Shown here piece by piece: positions 45,490 through 54,100 of a DNA stretch of 64,000 bases (the stretch's first letter is position 1; each line of letters begins with the position of its first letter). The stretch is from the NCBI RefSeq assembly GCF_014195655.1, contig NZ_JACICD010000005.1:62001-126000 (forward strand), in the 5' to 3' direction. Made by a program: the position numbers and the translations under genes. This DNA is from Ancylobacter tetraedralis. GTDB lineage: Bacteria > Pseudomonadota > Alphaproteobacteria > Rhizobiales > Xanthobacteraceae. The notes under the pieces were generated by a model, which searched no databases, was not told the origin of the DNA, and saw only the letters and a program-made list of their open reading frames with translations.

Positions 45490-45876
45490 CTAGCGGCGCC
45501 GGCGCGCCGTCACCTCGATCTCGATCTTCATCTCCGGCTGCAGCAGGCCGGCGACGATCAGCGTGGCCGCGGGGCGCGCCGTGCCGAAATACTGGCCGAA
45601 GATCGGGAACACCTCGTCGGCATATTCCGCCCGCGTCACGATGTAGCGCACGCGCACCACGTCATCGAGGCTCGCCCCCGCCTCGCCGAGCGCGCTCGCG
45701 ATGTTGCGGAAACAGCCATGGGTCTGCTCGATCAGACCCTCGGGCAGTTCCATCGCCCCGTAATCATAGCCCGTCGTTCCGGAGACGAAGATGTCGTCCC
45801 CGTCCACCACCGCGCGGGAATAGCCGGCAATCGCCTCGAAGGACGAGCCGGAGGAAATCAGGCGACGCGTGCTCAT
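45490..45876 (-). CDS. RidA (YjgF/YER057c/UK114) family protein
   Basis: The 128-residue protein has the RidA fold with VSGTTGYDYGAMELPEGL, CFRNIASALGEAGASLDDVVRVRYIVTRAEY and RPAATLIVAGLLQPEMKIEIEVTARR. The arginine in TARPAATL is at the position that binds the carboxylate of 2-aminoacrylate and other imines. It may scavenge reactive enamines from amino-acid metabolism. It follows leuD by 36 bp on the same strand. Confidence 0.93.
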   Translation of the reverse strand: MSTRRLISSGSSFEAIAGYSRAVVDGDDIFVSGTTGYDYGAMELPEGLIEQTHGCFRNIASALGEAGASLDDVVRVRYIVTRAEYADEVFPIFGQYFGTARPAATLIVAGLLQPEMKIEIEVTARRRR

Positions 45877-45912
45877 GGAACGATGCTTCTCATGCTCATC
45901 GTGGCCGCCGGC

Positions 45913-46524
45913 TCACGCCCACGGACGGTCCTCGGCGAGCTGGGTCTCATAGGTCTTGATCTTGTCCGCCTTCACCTGGGTGAGGCCGATATCATCCAGC
46001 CCGTTCAACAGGCAGTGCTTGCGGAACGGATCGAGGTCGAAATGGATGGTGCCGCCATCCGGACCGGAGATGGTCTGGCTCTCCAGGTCGACGGTGACGC
46101 GGGCATTGGCGCCGCGCTCGGCATCATCGAACAGGGCTGCGAGCTGCTCCGGCGTCACCACGATCGGCAGGATGCCGTTCTTGAAGCAGTTATTGTAGAA
46201 AATGTCGGCGAAGGACGTGGAAATCACGCAGCGAATGCCGAAATCGAGCAGCGCCCACGGCGCGTGCTCGCGGCTGGAACCGCAGCCGAAATTGTCGCCG
46301 GCGACGAGGATCGAGGCGCCTTTGTAGGCCGGCTTGTTGAGCACGAAATCGGGATTGTCCGAACCGTCATCCTTGTAGCGCAGCTCGGAGAACAGGCCGG
46401 TGCCGAGCCCCGTGCGCTTGATGGTCTTCAGGTACTGCTTGGGGATGATCATGTCGGTATCGACATTGACCAGATGCAGCGGCGCGGCGATGCCGCTCAG
46501 GGTGGTGAACTTGTCCACGGCCAA
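45913..46524 (-). CDS. leuD: 3-isopropylmalate dehydratase small subunit
   Basis: The 203-residue swivel domain works with LeuC (49361-50782) to isomerise 2- to 3-isopropylmalate. [38 protein letters not shown] and [22 protein letters not shown] are diagnostic. It is separated from leuC by about 2.8 kb containing cytochrome b561, zincin, GNAT and small-protein genes. RidA follows after 36 bp. Confidence 0.97.
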   Translation of the reverse strand: MAVDKFTTLSGIAAPLHLVNVDTDMIIPKQYLKTIKRTGLGTGLFSELRYKDDGSDNPDFVLNKPAYKGASILVAGDNFGCGSSREHAPWALLDFGIRCVISTSFADIFYNNCFKNGILPIVVTPEQLAALFDDAERGANARVTVDLESQTISGPDGGTIHFDLDPFRKHCLLNGLDDIGLTQVKADKIKTYETQLAEDRPWA

Positions 46525-46622
46525 GATCCTCTTCCGGTCCGGGAGCCCGGCCCATGGCAGGCCCCGGAGATTTTCCCGCCCTCAATACCAACGCGCCGGC
46601 CCGATGCCCAGCTTTCCCTGCA

Positions 46623-47183
46623 TCAGTGCCGGGGCAACATGCGGCGCAGCACGTCGTCCTTGAGGAGGAAATGGTGCGCGAAGGCCGCCAGCGCATGGAC
46701 CAGCGCGAGCAGGACCAGCCCATTGGCCAGCCATTCGTGAATTTCCTGCACCTGCCGCGCCGCCGTGCGATCGACGGGGATGGGCGAGGCAATCGTGAAC
46801 AGGCTGAAGAACGACACCTCGTTGCCGCGCAGGAAGGCGAGATAGATGCCCACGAGCGGCGTGACGACGAGCAGCGCGTAGAGCAGCACGTGAACCGCGA
46901 CCGAGGCGAGGTGAACCGGCCGCGACAGCGCCGCCGATGGCGGCGGCACGGGACCGACCGCGCGGAACACGACGCGCAGCACGACGAAGGCCAGGACGAG
47001 CAGCCCCACCGATATGTGGGTCCACCACACCAGCGTGCGCCCCAGCGAACCGCGCTCGAAGAGCGGCTCGGTATAGGTAACGCCGTACACGATGAGGATC
47101 GCCACGACGGTCAGCCAGTGCAGGGCGCGCAGCGACAGGGGGTAGTGATGGGTGAGCGTCGTGGGGGCGACCGATAGCGACAT
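46623..47183 (-). CDS. Cytochrome b561
   Basis: The 186-residue inner-membrane di-heme protein has four hydrophobic helices. Candidate axial histidines are in ALHWLTVVAIL, WWTHISVGLLVL, SVAVHVLLYALL and IHEWLANGLVLLALVHALAAF. It is likely to move electrons between the quinone pool and a periplasmic partner or oxygen. The start at 47183 has AAGGAGA at 47192-47198. Its promoter overlaps an iron-control-type palindrome (47201-47215), suggesting repression or activation by Irr according to heme and iron status. Confidence 0.92.
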   Translation of the reverse strand: MSLSVAPTTLTHHYPLSLRALHWLTVVAILIVYGVTYTEPLFERGSLGRTLVWWTHISVGLLVLAFVVLRVVFRAVGPVPPPSAALSRPVHLASVAVHVLLYALLVVTPLVGIYLAFLRGNEVSFFSLFTIASPIPVDRTAARQVQEIHEWLANGLVLLALVHALAAFAHHFLLKDDVLRRMLPRH

Positions 47184-47200
47184 GACACGCGTCTCCTTAG

Positions 47201-47215
47201 TTAGATTTATTCTAA
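47201..47215. promoter_or_regulatory. Irr-type iron control element (ICE-like) over the cytochrome b561 -10
   Basis: TTAGATTTATTCTAA is an AT-rich near-palindrome in otherwise GC-rich DNA. It matches the Irr box core TTAGAA-N3-TTCTAA at 11 of 12 defined positions. It overlaps the predicted -10 (47209-47214 on the minus strand), so bound Irr would block transcription. Confidence 0.6.
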
Positions 47216-47238
47216 TCAAGGAAAGACGCCCTTGCCAA
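47209..47238 (-). promoter_or_regulatory. Promoter of the cytochrome b561 gene
   Basis: On the minus strand TTGGCA (47238-47233) and TAGAAT (47214-47209) are separated by 18 bp. Transcription would start near 47202, leaving a leader of about 19 nt with AAGGAGA. The upstream zincin gene ends at 47248, so the promoter is intergenic. Confidence 0.6.
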
Positions 47239-47247
47239 TCGGGTGGC

Positions 47248-47679
47248 CTACGTATCCGCCTGCTCCTCCAGCCGCTCCATGTCCTCGTCCGACAGCCCGA
47301 AATGATGGCCGATCTCGTGCACCAGCACATGCGTCACGACATCGCCCAGCGTGTCCTCGTGCTCGGCCCAGTAGTCGAGAATGGGCCGGCGGTAGAGGAA
47401 GATCATGTTCGGCAGCATGCCGGCGGCAGTCTCGTAGCCCTGCGCGAGGCCGATGCCCTGGAAGAGGCCGAGCAGGTCGAACGGGGTTTCCGCCTCCATT
47501 TCCTCCAGCACGTCGTCGGTGGGGAAATCCTCCACCCGCACGACCAGATTGCCGCACATGGCGCGGAAGGCCTCGGGCAGCCGCGCATAGGCGTCCAGCG
47601 CCATCGCCTCCATTTCGGCCAGTGTCGGCGCGCTCAGCTTCAGCCACTCGGCCGCTGGCCGTCCTCCGTCAGCGCTCAT
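47248..47679 (-). CDS. Zincin-like metallopeptidase family protein
   Basis: The 143-residue cytosolic protein carries the HExxH motif HEIGHHFGLSDEDMERLEEQ near its C-terminus (about residues 121-140), with an additional His and downstream Asp/Glu, as in the PF06262 minimal zincin family. MIFLYRRPILDYW and GDVVTHVLVHEI precede it. Substrates are unknown. Length is normal. It lies directly upstream of the cytochrome b561 promoter. Confidence 0.92.
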   Translation of the reverse strand: MSADGGRPAAEWLKLSAPTLAEMEAMALDAYARLPEAFRAMCGNLVVRVEDFPTDDVLEEMEAETPFDLLGLFQGIGLAQGYETAAGMLPNMIFLYRRPILDYWAEHEDTLGDVVTHVLVHEIGHHFGLSDEDMERLEEQADT

Positions 47680-47743
47680 CCGTTCAGCCTCCGCCTGTGG
47701 GGGATTATCCTCAGCGGGCCCGCGAGAATCGGGGCGCCGCTCA

Positions 47744-48361
47744 TCAGCTCTTGCTGAACATCATCGCGAAATGGCGGCAGCCGAGCGCCGAATGATCGGA
47801 AACGACTCGGTAGCCGAGACGCTCGAATATGACAACGTTCTGGTCGAGCGTGGTTTCCAGCCAGAATTCCGTGCCCTGCTTATGGGCCTCGGCGAAGAGT
47901 TGCGAGGCAATCCCGCGACCTCGATGCTCCGCCAGAACTGCGACGAACTCGATGACGATGGGCTTTTTCGTCGGCCAGCTACCGCGGCGCTGCCATTCGG
48001 CCATGAGCGATCGAAAGACCACCTTCAGGCCGCAGCCCAAGCCGATCGTCCAGAACCAGCCCCAGGCGACGGCGAGACTCAGCTTTTCGCGGCCCGACAA
48101 GATGATGGCGCCGACGATGCTGCCGTCCTGCTGCGCGATTATGGCCTGATTGGGGGCTCCACTTGTCCACACCGAGAGCGCGGCCACGAACCAGACCTGC
48201 AAGGCTTCGGGCGGCAAGGCTCCGAGAGGCAAGGCTCCGGGCGGCAAACCTCCGGGTATGGCGAAAATAGCCTGCATGCTCGGCTCGGACAGGAAGTTCT
48301 GCGCCAGAAAAGACGCGAGCGCCTGCCTGTCGGACGATTCCGCCGATCGGATTGTAAGCAT
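47744..48361 (-). CDS. GNAT-family acetyltransferase
   Basis: The 205-residue protein has a GNAT fold, with the acetyl-CoA loop in VIEFVAVLAEHRGRGIASQLFAEAHKQG (about 137-164; the R/Q-x-x-G-x-G/A motif appears as HRGRGIA) followed by VIFERLGYRVVSD. A Pro/Leu-rich insert of four near-repeats (GALPPGALPLGALPPEALQ region, about residues 35-54) is unusual for the family. Hydrophobic stretches near residue 95-110 suggest membrane contact. The acceptor substrate is unknown. Confidence 0.87.
   Translation of the reverse strand: MLTIRSAESSDRQALASFLAQNFLSEPSMQAIFAIPGGLPPGALPLGALPPEALQVWFVAALSVWTSGAPNQAIIAQQDGSIVGAIILSGREKLSLAVAWGWFWTIGLGCGLKVVFRSLMAEWQRRGSWPTKKPIVIEFVAVLAEHRGRGIASQLFAEAHKQGTEFWLETTLDQNVVIFERLGYRVVSDHSALGCRHFAMMFSKS
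48200..48259 (-). repeat. Four 15-bp tandem repeats inside the GNAT gene
   Basis: Units start at 48200, 48215, 48230 and 48245 (plus-strand form CAAGGCTCCGGGCGG with small changes). They encode GLPPG, ALPLG, ALPPE, ALQ-like pentads. They are in frame, so length variants would remain functional. Confidence 0.8.
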
Positions 48362-48613
48362 GTTCCGCCGGCCGCCCCCGTTGCTGGCGCAGACACAGCA
48401 TCACGTCTTCGCGGCTAAACTCCGGCGCATCCCAGTGCGGACGGAAAACGCATCGACATGGCACCCGTGGAAGGCGGTATAAAGCCTGAACCCTCCGCAA
48501 ATATGACGGCTGGAAATGGCCCGCGAGCACCCGCGCGAGAACGCCGATCTCGCGTTGTGTCATCGGCTTCCCATAGGCTCACCCGCGCCGTGCGGCCCCG
48601 AGGCCGCCATTGC

Positions 48614-48757
48614 TCATCCCGGTAGCCGGACATAGGTCGTCAGGAGGTAATAGGCCAGCACGAGGCACGCCACGACGGCCAGCCCACGGCCGATCCGCCG
48701 GCCCCACATTTCCATGGGGTCGTCATCCGGCGAAGGCTCGAAGGGCGAGCGGCTCAT
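48614..48757 (-). CDS. Small single-pass membrane protein, 47 residues
   Basis: The reading starts at ATG 48757 with AAGGGG eight bases upstream. It translates to a short acidic-proline head (MSRSPFEPSPDDDPMEMWG), a basic patch (RRIGRGL) and one hydrophobic helix (AVVACLVLAYYLLTTYV), ending RLPG. The basic-then-hydrophobic order predicts one inner-membrane segment with the N-terminus inside. I do not recognise a family. It stands alone between the GNAT gene and a histidine-rich frame. The good start signal and plausible topology support a real gene. Confidence 0.55.
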   Translation of the reverse strand: MSRSPFEPSPDDDPMEMWGRRIGRGLAVVACLVLAYYLLTTYVRLPG

Positions 48758-48885
48758 GCCATCCCCTTTCCAACTCGCATGTTTCTCCACCCGTCAGGCA
48801 GCGTCAGAAGGGCTGGCTGCCTGCGCCGACGTCCCCACCTCCCCCGTGGGCGACGTCCTGCTGAATTTACTGAACGACGGCGAGG

Positions 48886-49375
48886 GTGACCACAATCACG
48901 TCTCGCGCGGCCCGAGCGCTGAAGGCCGAGCGTCTCGCGCTTTCTCTCGTCGGTGTCGGTGCCGGCGCGGCTTCCGCGCATGGTTTCGGCGGCGGTGGCG
49001 GCCATATGGGCGAGGGTTTCGGCGAGCACCTGGACAGCGGCGAATTCCACGGCGGATTCCATACCGCCCCGGCGTTCCACGCGCAGGGCGATGGCAGCCC
49101 GCGGTTCGTGGCCCACGCCCTTCATGTCCACGATGCCTTCCACGGCGTTTCTGGCCATTGCGGCTTTCAACTCTTCCGTTCGGGCTACGCCTTTGCACCC
49201 TGTGACGTGTTTCGCGACGACGCCGGGCCGAACGGCTTCGACCGGGTCGTGCAGCTCGGAACGCGCGGCCATTGCCACTATGCCCGCGAGGACAGCTGCG
49301 GCGGAGCAACGGCCGGCGACGCGGCCCGGTGCCTCAAGGAGCCGGGCCGCGTCCATCCGATCAGCGCGAATAGGG
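48886..49375 (+). pseudogene. Gly/His-rich exported protein gene, probably broken at its 3' end
   Basis: From a GTG at 48886 the frame gives a signal-like stretch (LALSLVGVGAGAASAHGF), a Gly/His-rich segment (GGGGGHMGEGFGEH) and a body with several Cys (GHCGFQLF, YAFAPCDVF, GHCHYARED). Third-position GC stays high to about 49370. The frame then runs on without a stop to 49743, antisense to the end of leuC. The start lacks a spaced ribosome-binding site. A frameshift or lost stop near 49360 would explain this. It could also be a genuine gene overlapping leuC, or chance. Confidence 0.35.
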
Positions 49376-50782
49376 CCACTGGCGGATGTCGACGAAGCGG
49401 CCGGCAATGGCCGCCGCCGCCGCCATGGCCGGCGAAACGAGATGCGTGCGCGCCTTATGGCCCTGCCGCCCCTCGAAATTGCGGTTCGAGGTGGAGGCGC
49501 AGCGCTGCCCGGGGCCGATCTTGTCGGCATTCATGCCCAGGCACATGGAGCAGCCCGGCTCGCGCCAGTCGAATCCCGCCGCCCGGAAGATGGCGTCGAG
49601 CCCCTCGGCCTCGGCCTGCAGCTTCACCAGGCCCGAGCCCGGCACCACCATGCCCGATACGCCCTCGCGCACCGTGTGGCCGGCGATCACCTTCGCCGCC
49701 GCGCGCAGATCCTCGATGCGGGCATTGGTGCAGGACCCGATGAACACCTTGTCGATGGTGATGTCGGTGATCCTGGTGCCCGGCGTCAGCCCCATATAGG
49801 CGAGCGCCCGCTTCTTGGCGTCGCGCCGGCCCTCGTCCTCGATCAGTTCGGGATCGGGAACCAGCCCCTCGACCGAGATGACATCCTCCGGGCTGGTGCC
49901 CCAGGAGACGATGGGCGGCAGAGCCGAGCCGTCGAGCCGAATTTCCTTGTCGAAGAAAGCGCCGTCATCCGTGCGCAGCGTGTCCCAGTAGCGCAGCGCG
50001 GCCTCCCAGGCCGCGCCCTTCGGCGCGCGCGGGCGGTCCTTCACATAGGCATAGGTGGTCTCGTCGGGCGCGATCATGCCGGCCCGCGCGCCGCCTTCGA
50101 TGGACATGTTGCAGACCGTCATGCGGCCTTCCATCGTCAGGTTGCGAAACACCTCGCCGGAATATTCGATGACATGGCCGGTGCCGCCGGCGGTGCCGGT
50201 GGCACCGATGATGGCGAGCGTCACGTCCTTGGCGGTCACGCCCTCGGGGAGCGTGCCGTCGACGCTGACGCGCATGTTCCGGGCCTTGCGCTGGATCAAC
50301 GTCTGGGTGGCCAGCACATGCTCGACCTCCGAAGTGCCGATACCCTGCGCGAGCGCGCCGAACGCGCCATGCGTCGAGGTGTGGCTGTCGCCACACACGA
50401 TGGTCGTGCCCGGCAGGGTGAAGCCCTGCTCCGGGCCGATGACGTGGACGATGCCCTGGCGCCGGTCGAGCTCGTTGAAATACTCGATGCCGAAATCGCG
50501 CGCGTTCTCGGCCAGCGTCTCGACCTGGGTACGGCTTTCCGGATCGTCGATGCCGAAGCGGCGGTCGGTGGTGGGCACGTTGTGGTCGACCACCGCCAGC
50601 GTCTTGGTGGGCGCGTGCACGCGGCGTCCGGCGAGGCGCAACCCTTCGAAGGCCTGCGGGCTGGTCACCTCATGCACGAGATGGCGGTCGATATAGAGCA
50701 GGCAGGTCCCATCTTCCTGCTGTTCAACAACGTGGTCCTCGAAAATCTTGTCGTACAGGGTACGGGGGGCAGACGTGCTCAT
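49361..50782 (-). CDS. leuC: 3-isopropylmalate dehydratase large subunit
   Basis: The 473-residue aconitase-family protein carries the 4Fe-4S cluster. The cluster cysteines are in [17 protein letters not shown] and [44 protein letters not shown] and [18 protein letters not shown] are also typical. It partners LeuD. It is the most upstream leu gene in the window. A 560-bp region without a sure gene lies upstream. leuA is not seen. Confidence 0.97.
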   Translation of the reverse strand: MSTSAPRTLYDKIFEDHVVEQQEDGTCLLYIDRHLVHEVTSPQAFEGLRLAGRRVHAPTKTLAVVDHNVPTTDRRFGIDDPESRTQVETLAENARDFGIEYFNELDRRQGIVHVIGPEQGFTLPGTTIVCGDSHTSTHGAFGALAQGIGTSEVEHVLATQTLIQRKARNMRVSVDGTLPEGVTAKDVTLAIIGATGTAGGTGHVIEYSGEVFRNLTMEGRMTVCNMSIEGGARAGMIAPDETTYAYVKDRPRAPKGAAWEAALRYWDTLRTDDGAFFDKEIRLDGSALPPIVSWGTSPEDVISVEGLVPDPELIEDEGRRDAKKRALAYMGLTPGTRITDITIDKVFIGSCTNARIEDLRAAAKVIAGHTVREGVSGMVVPGSGLVKLQAEAEGLDAIFRAAGFDWREPGCSMCLGMNADKIGPGQRCASTSNRNFEGRQGHKARTHLVSPAMAAAAAIAGRFVDIRQWPYSR

Positions 50783-51341
50783 GTCGGCGTCTCTTGAAGG
50801 AGGGTGTCATGACGGGGCTCGCAAGCCGTCCGGTGTGCAATCACCTGGCTCGCAGGCGCGGCCGGGGGCGCGATCGCCCCGGGCCGCGCTCAGCTAAGCC
50901 CCGCGACCGCGCTGGCGGTGAAGCGGCCGAAAAAGCGCGACGGCAGGCGGACATGGTCCGGCACGGCGGCAAAGCCGATGGTGGTCGGCAGGCGACGGCG
51001 GACTTCCGGGCGCACGCCACCGCAAGCCGCGGAATGCTCCGCGTCCCGGCTCGCCCCTGCCTTGATGTCCGGCATGCTGATCATGGAACTCTTCTAGCAA
51101 GTCTCATCGCCGCGAACAATCGGGCGGCAATCGGTCGCGCCCCGGGACGATCAGATGCGGAGCTGAGAGATGGGAATGCCCGTGGGCTCCCGCAAGATCA
51201 CGGGCCCCTTAGTGAAATAATGTATTACGGAATGATTTCCGCTGCTTGCGGCGGCTACTTCCACAAATGCCGCTACGTCATTGATATGTAGCGCGATAGA
51301 TGACGCTGCGTTACGCTGCTTCCACACGTCTGGAGCCGCCC
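50783..51341. other. 559-bp region upstream of leuC, no confident gene
   Basis: A 64-codon minus-strand frame (50890-51084) ends FFGRFTASAVAGLS but has a weak ribosome-binding site (AAGAG) and no family features. The section 51190-51300 is clearly less GC-rich than its surroundings (for example TTAGTGAAATAATGTATTACGG) and probably carries promoters. Confidence 0.45.
50890..51084 (-). CDS. Possible small protein, 64 residues, unrecognised
   Basis: The frame begins MISMPDIKAGASRDAEHS and has a basic C-terminal half. It lies upstream of leuC on the same strand. There is no signal peptide, membrane helix or known motif. The start signal AAGAG is weak and third-position GC is only moderately biased. 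I list it because the space is otherwise empty. Confidence 0.22.
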   Translation of the reverse strand: MISMPDIKAGASRDAEHSAACGGVRPEVRRRLPTTIGFAAVPDHVRLPSRFFGRFTASAVAGLS

Positions 51342-51587
51342 ATGCGCGCAACCGATATCGCTCTGATTCTGGCCGCCATCGGCGCGCTCGTTGCTTCGGT
51401 TGAAAACCGCAATCGCGTTGAGGTGACGGTGCAGGCGAAACCGGCCATCCGCGAGGCGGCGTTCATCACCTGCCCGCTGCGCAAGCCCGACTTCGCCACC
51501 GTGATGCAGGCGGCCTTTCTCGGCGATGGCACGCTGATTGTCGAGCAGCAGACCAATACCCGCGTGCGGCACATCAAGGATTGCTGA
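51342..51587 (+). CDS. Small membrane-anchored or exported protein, 81 residues
   Basis: The product starts MRATDIALILAAIGALVASVENRNR, one hydrophobic N-terminal helix serving as signal or anchor. About 55 residues follow with two cysteines (ITCPLRK and the terminal IKDC) that could form a disulfide. TGGAG at 51331-51335 is a suitable ribosome-binding site for the ATG at 51342. An upstream in-frame ATG at 51300 is less likely. I do not recognise the family. It is convergent with rplS across a strong terminator. Confidence 0.6.
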   Translation: MRATDIALILAAIGALVASVENRNRVEVTVQAKPAIREAAFITCPLRKPDFATVMQAAFLGDGTLIVEQQTNTRVRHIKDC

Positions 51588-51640
51588 CGGCGCGCGAGCC
51601 GCCGCCACGCGCCCGTCGCGGGGCCATCCCGACAAACAAA

Positions 51641-51664
51641 AAGGCCGGGGCATGCCCCGGCCTT
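51641..51664. terminator. Perfect-palindrome terminator after rplS
   Basis: AAGGCCGGGGCA (51641-51652) and its exact complement TGCCCCGGCCTT (51653-51664) form the stem. On the minus strand it is followed by TTTGTTTGTC, serving rplS, and it also ends the convergent small gene. Confidence 0.88.
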
Positions 51665-51692
51665 GTCGTCAGCCCATGTCAGAAACCGGCGA

Positions 51693-52100
51693 TCACTCGG
51701 CGGCGGCCGGCGCGCCCTTCTTGCGGCTGGCGGCGTTCTTGTCCTGGCGCTCGGTGATGCGGGCGGCCTTGCCGCGACGATCGCGCAGGTAATAGAGCTT
51801 GGCGCGGCGCACCTTGCCGCGGCGGACAACCTTCAGGCTGTCGATGTTCGGCGAGAAGAGCGGGAAAACGCGCTCGACACCCTCGCCATAGGAAATCTTG
51901 CGGACGGTGAAGTTCTCGTTGATGCCGCCGCCGGAGCGCGCGATCACGACGCCTTCATAGGCCTGAACGCGGGTGCGCTCGCCTTCCTTCACCTTCACAT
52001 TGACGATGACGGTATCGCCCGGCTGGAAATCGGGAATGGCCCGGATTTCGGAAAGCTTGGCGGCCTGCTCAAGGTCGAGCTCGCGGATAATATCAACCAT
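51693..52100 (-). CDS. rplS: 50S ribosomal protein L19
   Basis: The 135-residue protein contains the L19 core [62 protein letters not shown]. It sits at the 30S-50S interface. It is last in the series ffh-rpsP-rimM-trmD-rplS, 96 bp after trmD, and is followed by a strong terminator. The C-terminal Lys/Ala tail ([14 protein letters not shown]) is an alphaproteobacterial extension. Confidence 0.97.
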   Translation of the reverse strand: MVDIIRELDLEQAAKLSEIRAIPDFQPGDTVIVNVKVKEGERTRVQAYEGVVIARSGGGINENFTVRKISYGEGVERVFPLFSPNIDSLKVVRRGKVRRAKLYYLRDRRGKAARITERQDKNAASRKKGAPAAAE

Positions 52101-52196
52101 TTTATCACCTCAGGCGAAATCGGCCTTTGCCGTTCGCATCTTGCTGTTGTCAGTTGGTAGTGATGGCGCGCCCTATACGCGAAGTCGCACCGCTTG

Positions 52197-52916
52197 TCAT
52201 GCCTTCTTCGTCGCAGAACGGTCATGCGCGGCGGCATAGGCCGCCCACAGGTCCGGCCGCCGCGCCCGCGTGGCCGCCTCCGCCTGCTCGCGGCGCCAGC
52301 GCGCCACCTTGGCATGGTCGCCGGAGGTGAGGATGGCCGGGATCTCCAGCCCCTCGAAGCTCGGCGGCCGCGTATATTGCGGATATTCCAGCAGCCCGGC
52401 CGAAAAGCTCTCCTCGGTACCGGATTCGGGATGACCCATCACCCCCGGCAGCAGCCGCACGCAGGCATCGAGCAGCACCAGCGCCCCGATCTCCCCGCCC
52501 GAGAGCACCACGTCGCCGACCGAGACCTCTTCCAGCCCGCGCGCCGCGACCAGCCGGTCGTCGACACCCTCGAAGCGGCCGCAGACAATGACGACACCCT
52601 CCCCCGCCGCCAGTTCGCGCACGCGGGCCTGCGTCAGCGGGGCGCCGCGCGGGGTCATGAGAAGGCGCGGACGGGCGTCGCCCGCGGGGGCCGCGGCATC
52701 GATGGCGCGGGCCAGCACATCCACGCGCATCACCATGCCCGGCCCGCCGCCGGCCGGGGTGTCGTCCACCGAGCGGTGACGGTCGGTGGCGTGGCTGCGC
52801 GGGTCGACGGTCTCAAGGCCCCAGGCGCCCTGCCCGAGCGCGCGCCCGGCAAGCGAGACGCCGAGCGGGCCGGGGAACATCTCGGGAAAAATGGTGAGAA
52901 CCGAGGCGCGCCACAT
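52197..52916 (-). CDS. trmD: tRNA (guanine-37-N1)-methyltransferase
   Basis: The 239-residue SPOUT enzyme makes m1G37 next to the anticodon and prevents frameshifting. The deep-knot SAM site includes [22 protein letters not shown]. The N-terminal [22 protein letters not shown] and [17 protein letters not shown] are diagnostic, and [20 protein letters not shown] sequence ends it. It is 9 bp downstream of rimM in the same operon. Confidence 0.97.
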   Translation of the reverse strand: MWRASVLTIFPEMFPGPLGVSLAGRALGQGAWGLETVDPRSHATDRHRSVDDTPAGGGPGMVMRVDVLARAIDAAAPAGDARPRLLMTPRGAPLTQARVRELAAGEGVVIVCGRFEGVDDRLVAARGLEEVSVGDVVLSGGEIGALVLLDACVRLLPGVMGHPESGTEESFSAGLLEYPQYTRPPSFEGLEIPAILTSGDHAKVARWRREQAEAATRARRPDLWAAYAAAHDRSATKKA

Positions 52917-52925
52917 GTGCCGCGC

Positions 52926-53468
52926 CTAGCTCTGGTCCGCCTCGGGAGGCGGGGCCTCCTCGCGCGCCCATTCGCCGGGATCGACCACCACGAGCCCACC
53001 CTTCACGTCCACGCTCGGTACCACCGCGCGGGTGAAGGGCAACATCACGGTCTTGCCGCCGCCCTCGGGCACGATCTCCAGAATATCGCCGGCGCCGAAA
53101 TCATGCACCGCCACGACCTTGCCGAAGGGCGCGCCCTCCAGCGTCATCGCATTGAGTCCGATGAGATCGGAATGGTAGAAATCGTCGGCGTCATCGGGCG
53201 GAGGCAGAAGGCTGCGCGCGACATGAAGGCCGGTATGGGTCAGCGCCTCGGCCTGCTCGCGGGTGTCGACGCCCTCGATGCGGGCGACGAAATGCTCCTT
53301 CGCCGGCCGCATCGTCTTGATGCGGAAGACGCGCGTGCCGCTCTCGTCGGTCAGCGGGCCGTAAGCGGCGAGCGCGTCGGGATCCTGCGCGAAGATGAAC
53401 AGCCGCACTTCGCCCTTCACCCCGTGCGGGGCGCCGATGCGGGCAAGCATGACGCGGTCATTCGGCAT
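52926..53468 (-). CDS. rimM: Ribosome maturation factor RimM
   Basis: The 180-residue protein assists 30S head assembly and binds S19. The N-terminal RimM domain begins MLARIGAPHGVKGEVRLFIFAQDPDALAAYGPL, and the PRC-barrel half includes DLIGLNAMTLEGAPFGKVVAVHDFGAGDILEI and VMLPFTRAVVPSVDV. The start at 53468 is chosen from homology, as upstream sequence in this frame is the repeat-rich spacer. trmD follows after 9 bp. Confidence 0.95.
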   Translation of the reverse strand: MPNDRVMLARIGAPHGVKGEVRLFIFAQDPDALAAYGPLTDESGTRVFRIKTMRPAKEHFVARIEGVDTREQAEALTHTGLHVARSLLPPPDDADDFYHSDLIGLNAMTLEGAPFGKVVAVHDFGAGDILEIVPEGGGKTVMLPFTRAVVPSVDVKGGLVVVDPGEWAREEAPPPEADQS

Positions 53469-53520
53469 TCGGCTCTCGCAGCGGGAGGAAATGCAGCGCC
53501 TGCGGCGCCAGTCACCCGTG

Positions 53521-53625
53521 GATCCCGGATCGGCATGGCGCAAGGCGCAGCGGATCCGGGACACAGGCGTCGCAATCGTTTCCCGGACCAGCGCCGCCGC
53601 AGGCGGAGCGCCGATCCGGGATCCA
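53521..53625. repeat. Two REP-like palindromes in the rpsP-rimM spacer
   Basis: TCCCGGATC (53523-53531) pairs with GATCCGGGA (53553-53561), and TCCCGGA (53581-53587) with TCCGGGA (53615-53621). Both stems can form in RNA from the ribosomal operon. The same GATCCGGGA core flanks rpsP on its other side. Confidence 0.75.
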
Positions 53626-53684
53626 GCAAAGATTTCGCCTCAGGCGTCGATCCCCAACGGACCGACACCCCGGCGAAAAGAGCC

Positions 53685-54053
53685 TCACTCGGCGGAGGCA
53701 GCGGCCGCGGCGGCAGCTTCGGCGGCCTTGGCGGCTTCGGCGGCGCGCTCCTGCGCCTTCTTGCCGGGCACGGCCTTCTCCGGGTTGTTGCGGGCGGCGC
53801 GCTTCACCAGCTCGAGGCTGTCGAGGAAGCGGGCGACGCGGTCGGTCGGCTGGGCGCCCTTGGCGAGCCAGGCCTTGGCCTTCTCGACGTCGAGGGTGAA
53901 GCGGTCGGCGGCGTCCTTGGGCTTCAGCGGATCGAAGGTGCCGATCTTCTCGATGAAGCGGCCATCGCGCGGGGAGCGCGAATCGGCGACGACGATGCGG
54001 TAATAGGGACGCTTCTTGGCGCCGCCACGGGCGAGACGGATCTTGAGGGACAT
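53685..54053 (-). CDS. rpsP: 30S ribosomal protein S16
   Basis: The 122-residue protein opens [43 protein letters not shown], the S16 signature. [24 protein letters not shown] follows. An Ala/Glu-rich C-terminal tail (about 95-122) extends it beyond E. coli S16, as is usual in alphaproteobacteria. It lies between ffh and rimM, with REP-like palindromes in both spacers, which may process the operon transcript. Confidence 0.97.
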   Translation of the reverse strand: MSLKIRLARGGAKKRPYYRIVVADSRSPRDGRFIEKIGTFDPLKPKDAADRFTLDVEKAKAWLAKGAQPTDRVARFLDSLELVKRAARNNPEKAVPGKKAQERAAEAAKAAEAAAAAAASAE

Positions 54054-54100
54054 AGGTCTTCCTTTCAGTGTGTCTGTTCTGTTTTTCGGTGCCGGCCGTC

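Noticed and set aside
44959..45876. RHH protein plus neighbour as a toxin-antitoxin module
   Set aside because: The RHH protein is of the RHH_4 type, the neighbour is a RidA protein and the genes are 174 bp apart. No toxin-like gene overlaps.
51190..51300. Low-GC patch upstream of the 81-residue gene as a mobile-element scar
   Set aside because: No terminal repeats, target duplication or transposase remnant was seen. A promoter region explains it more simply.
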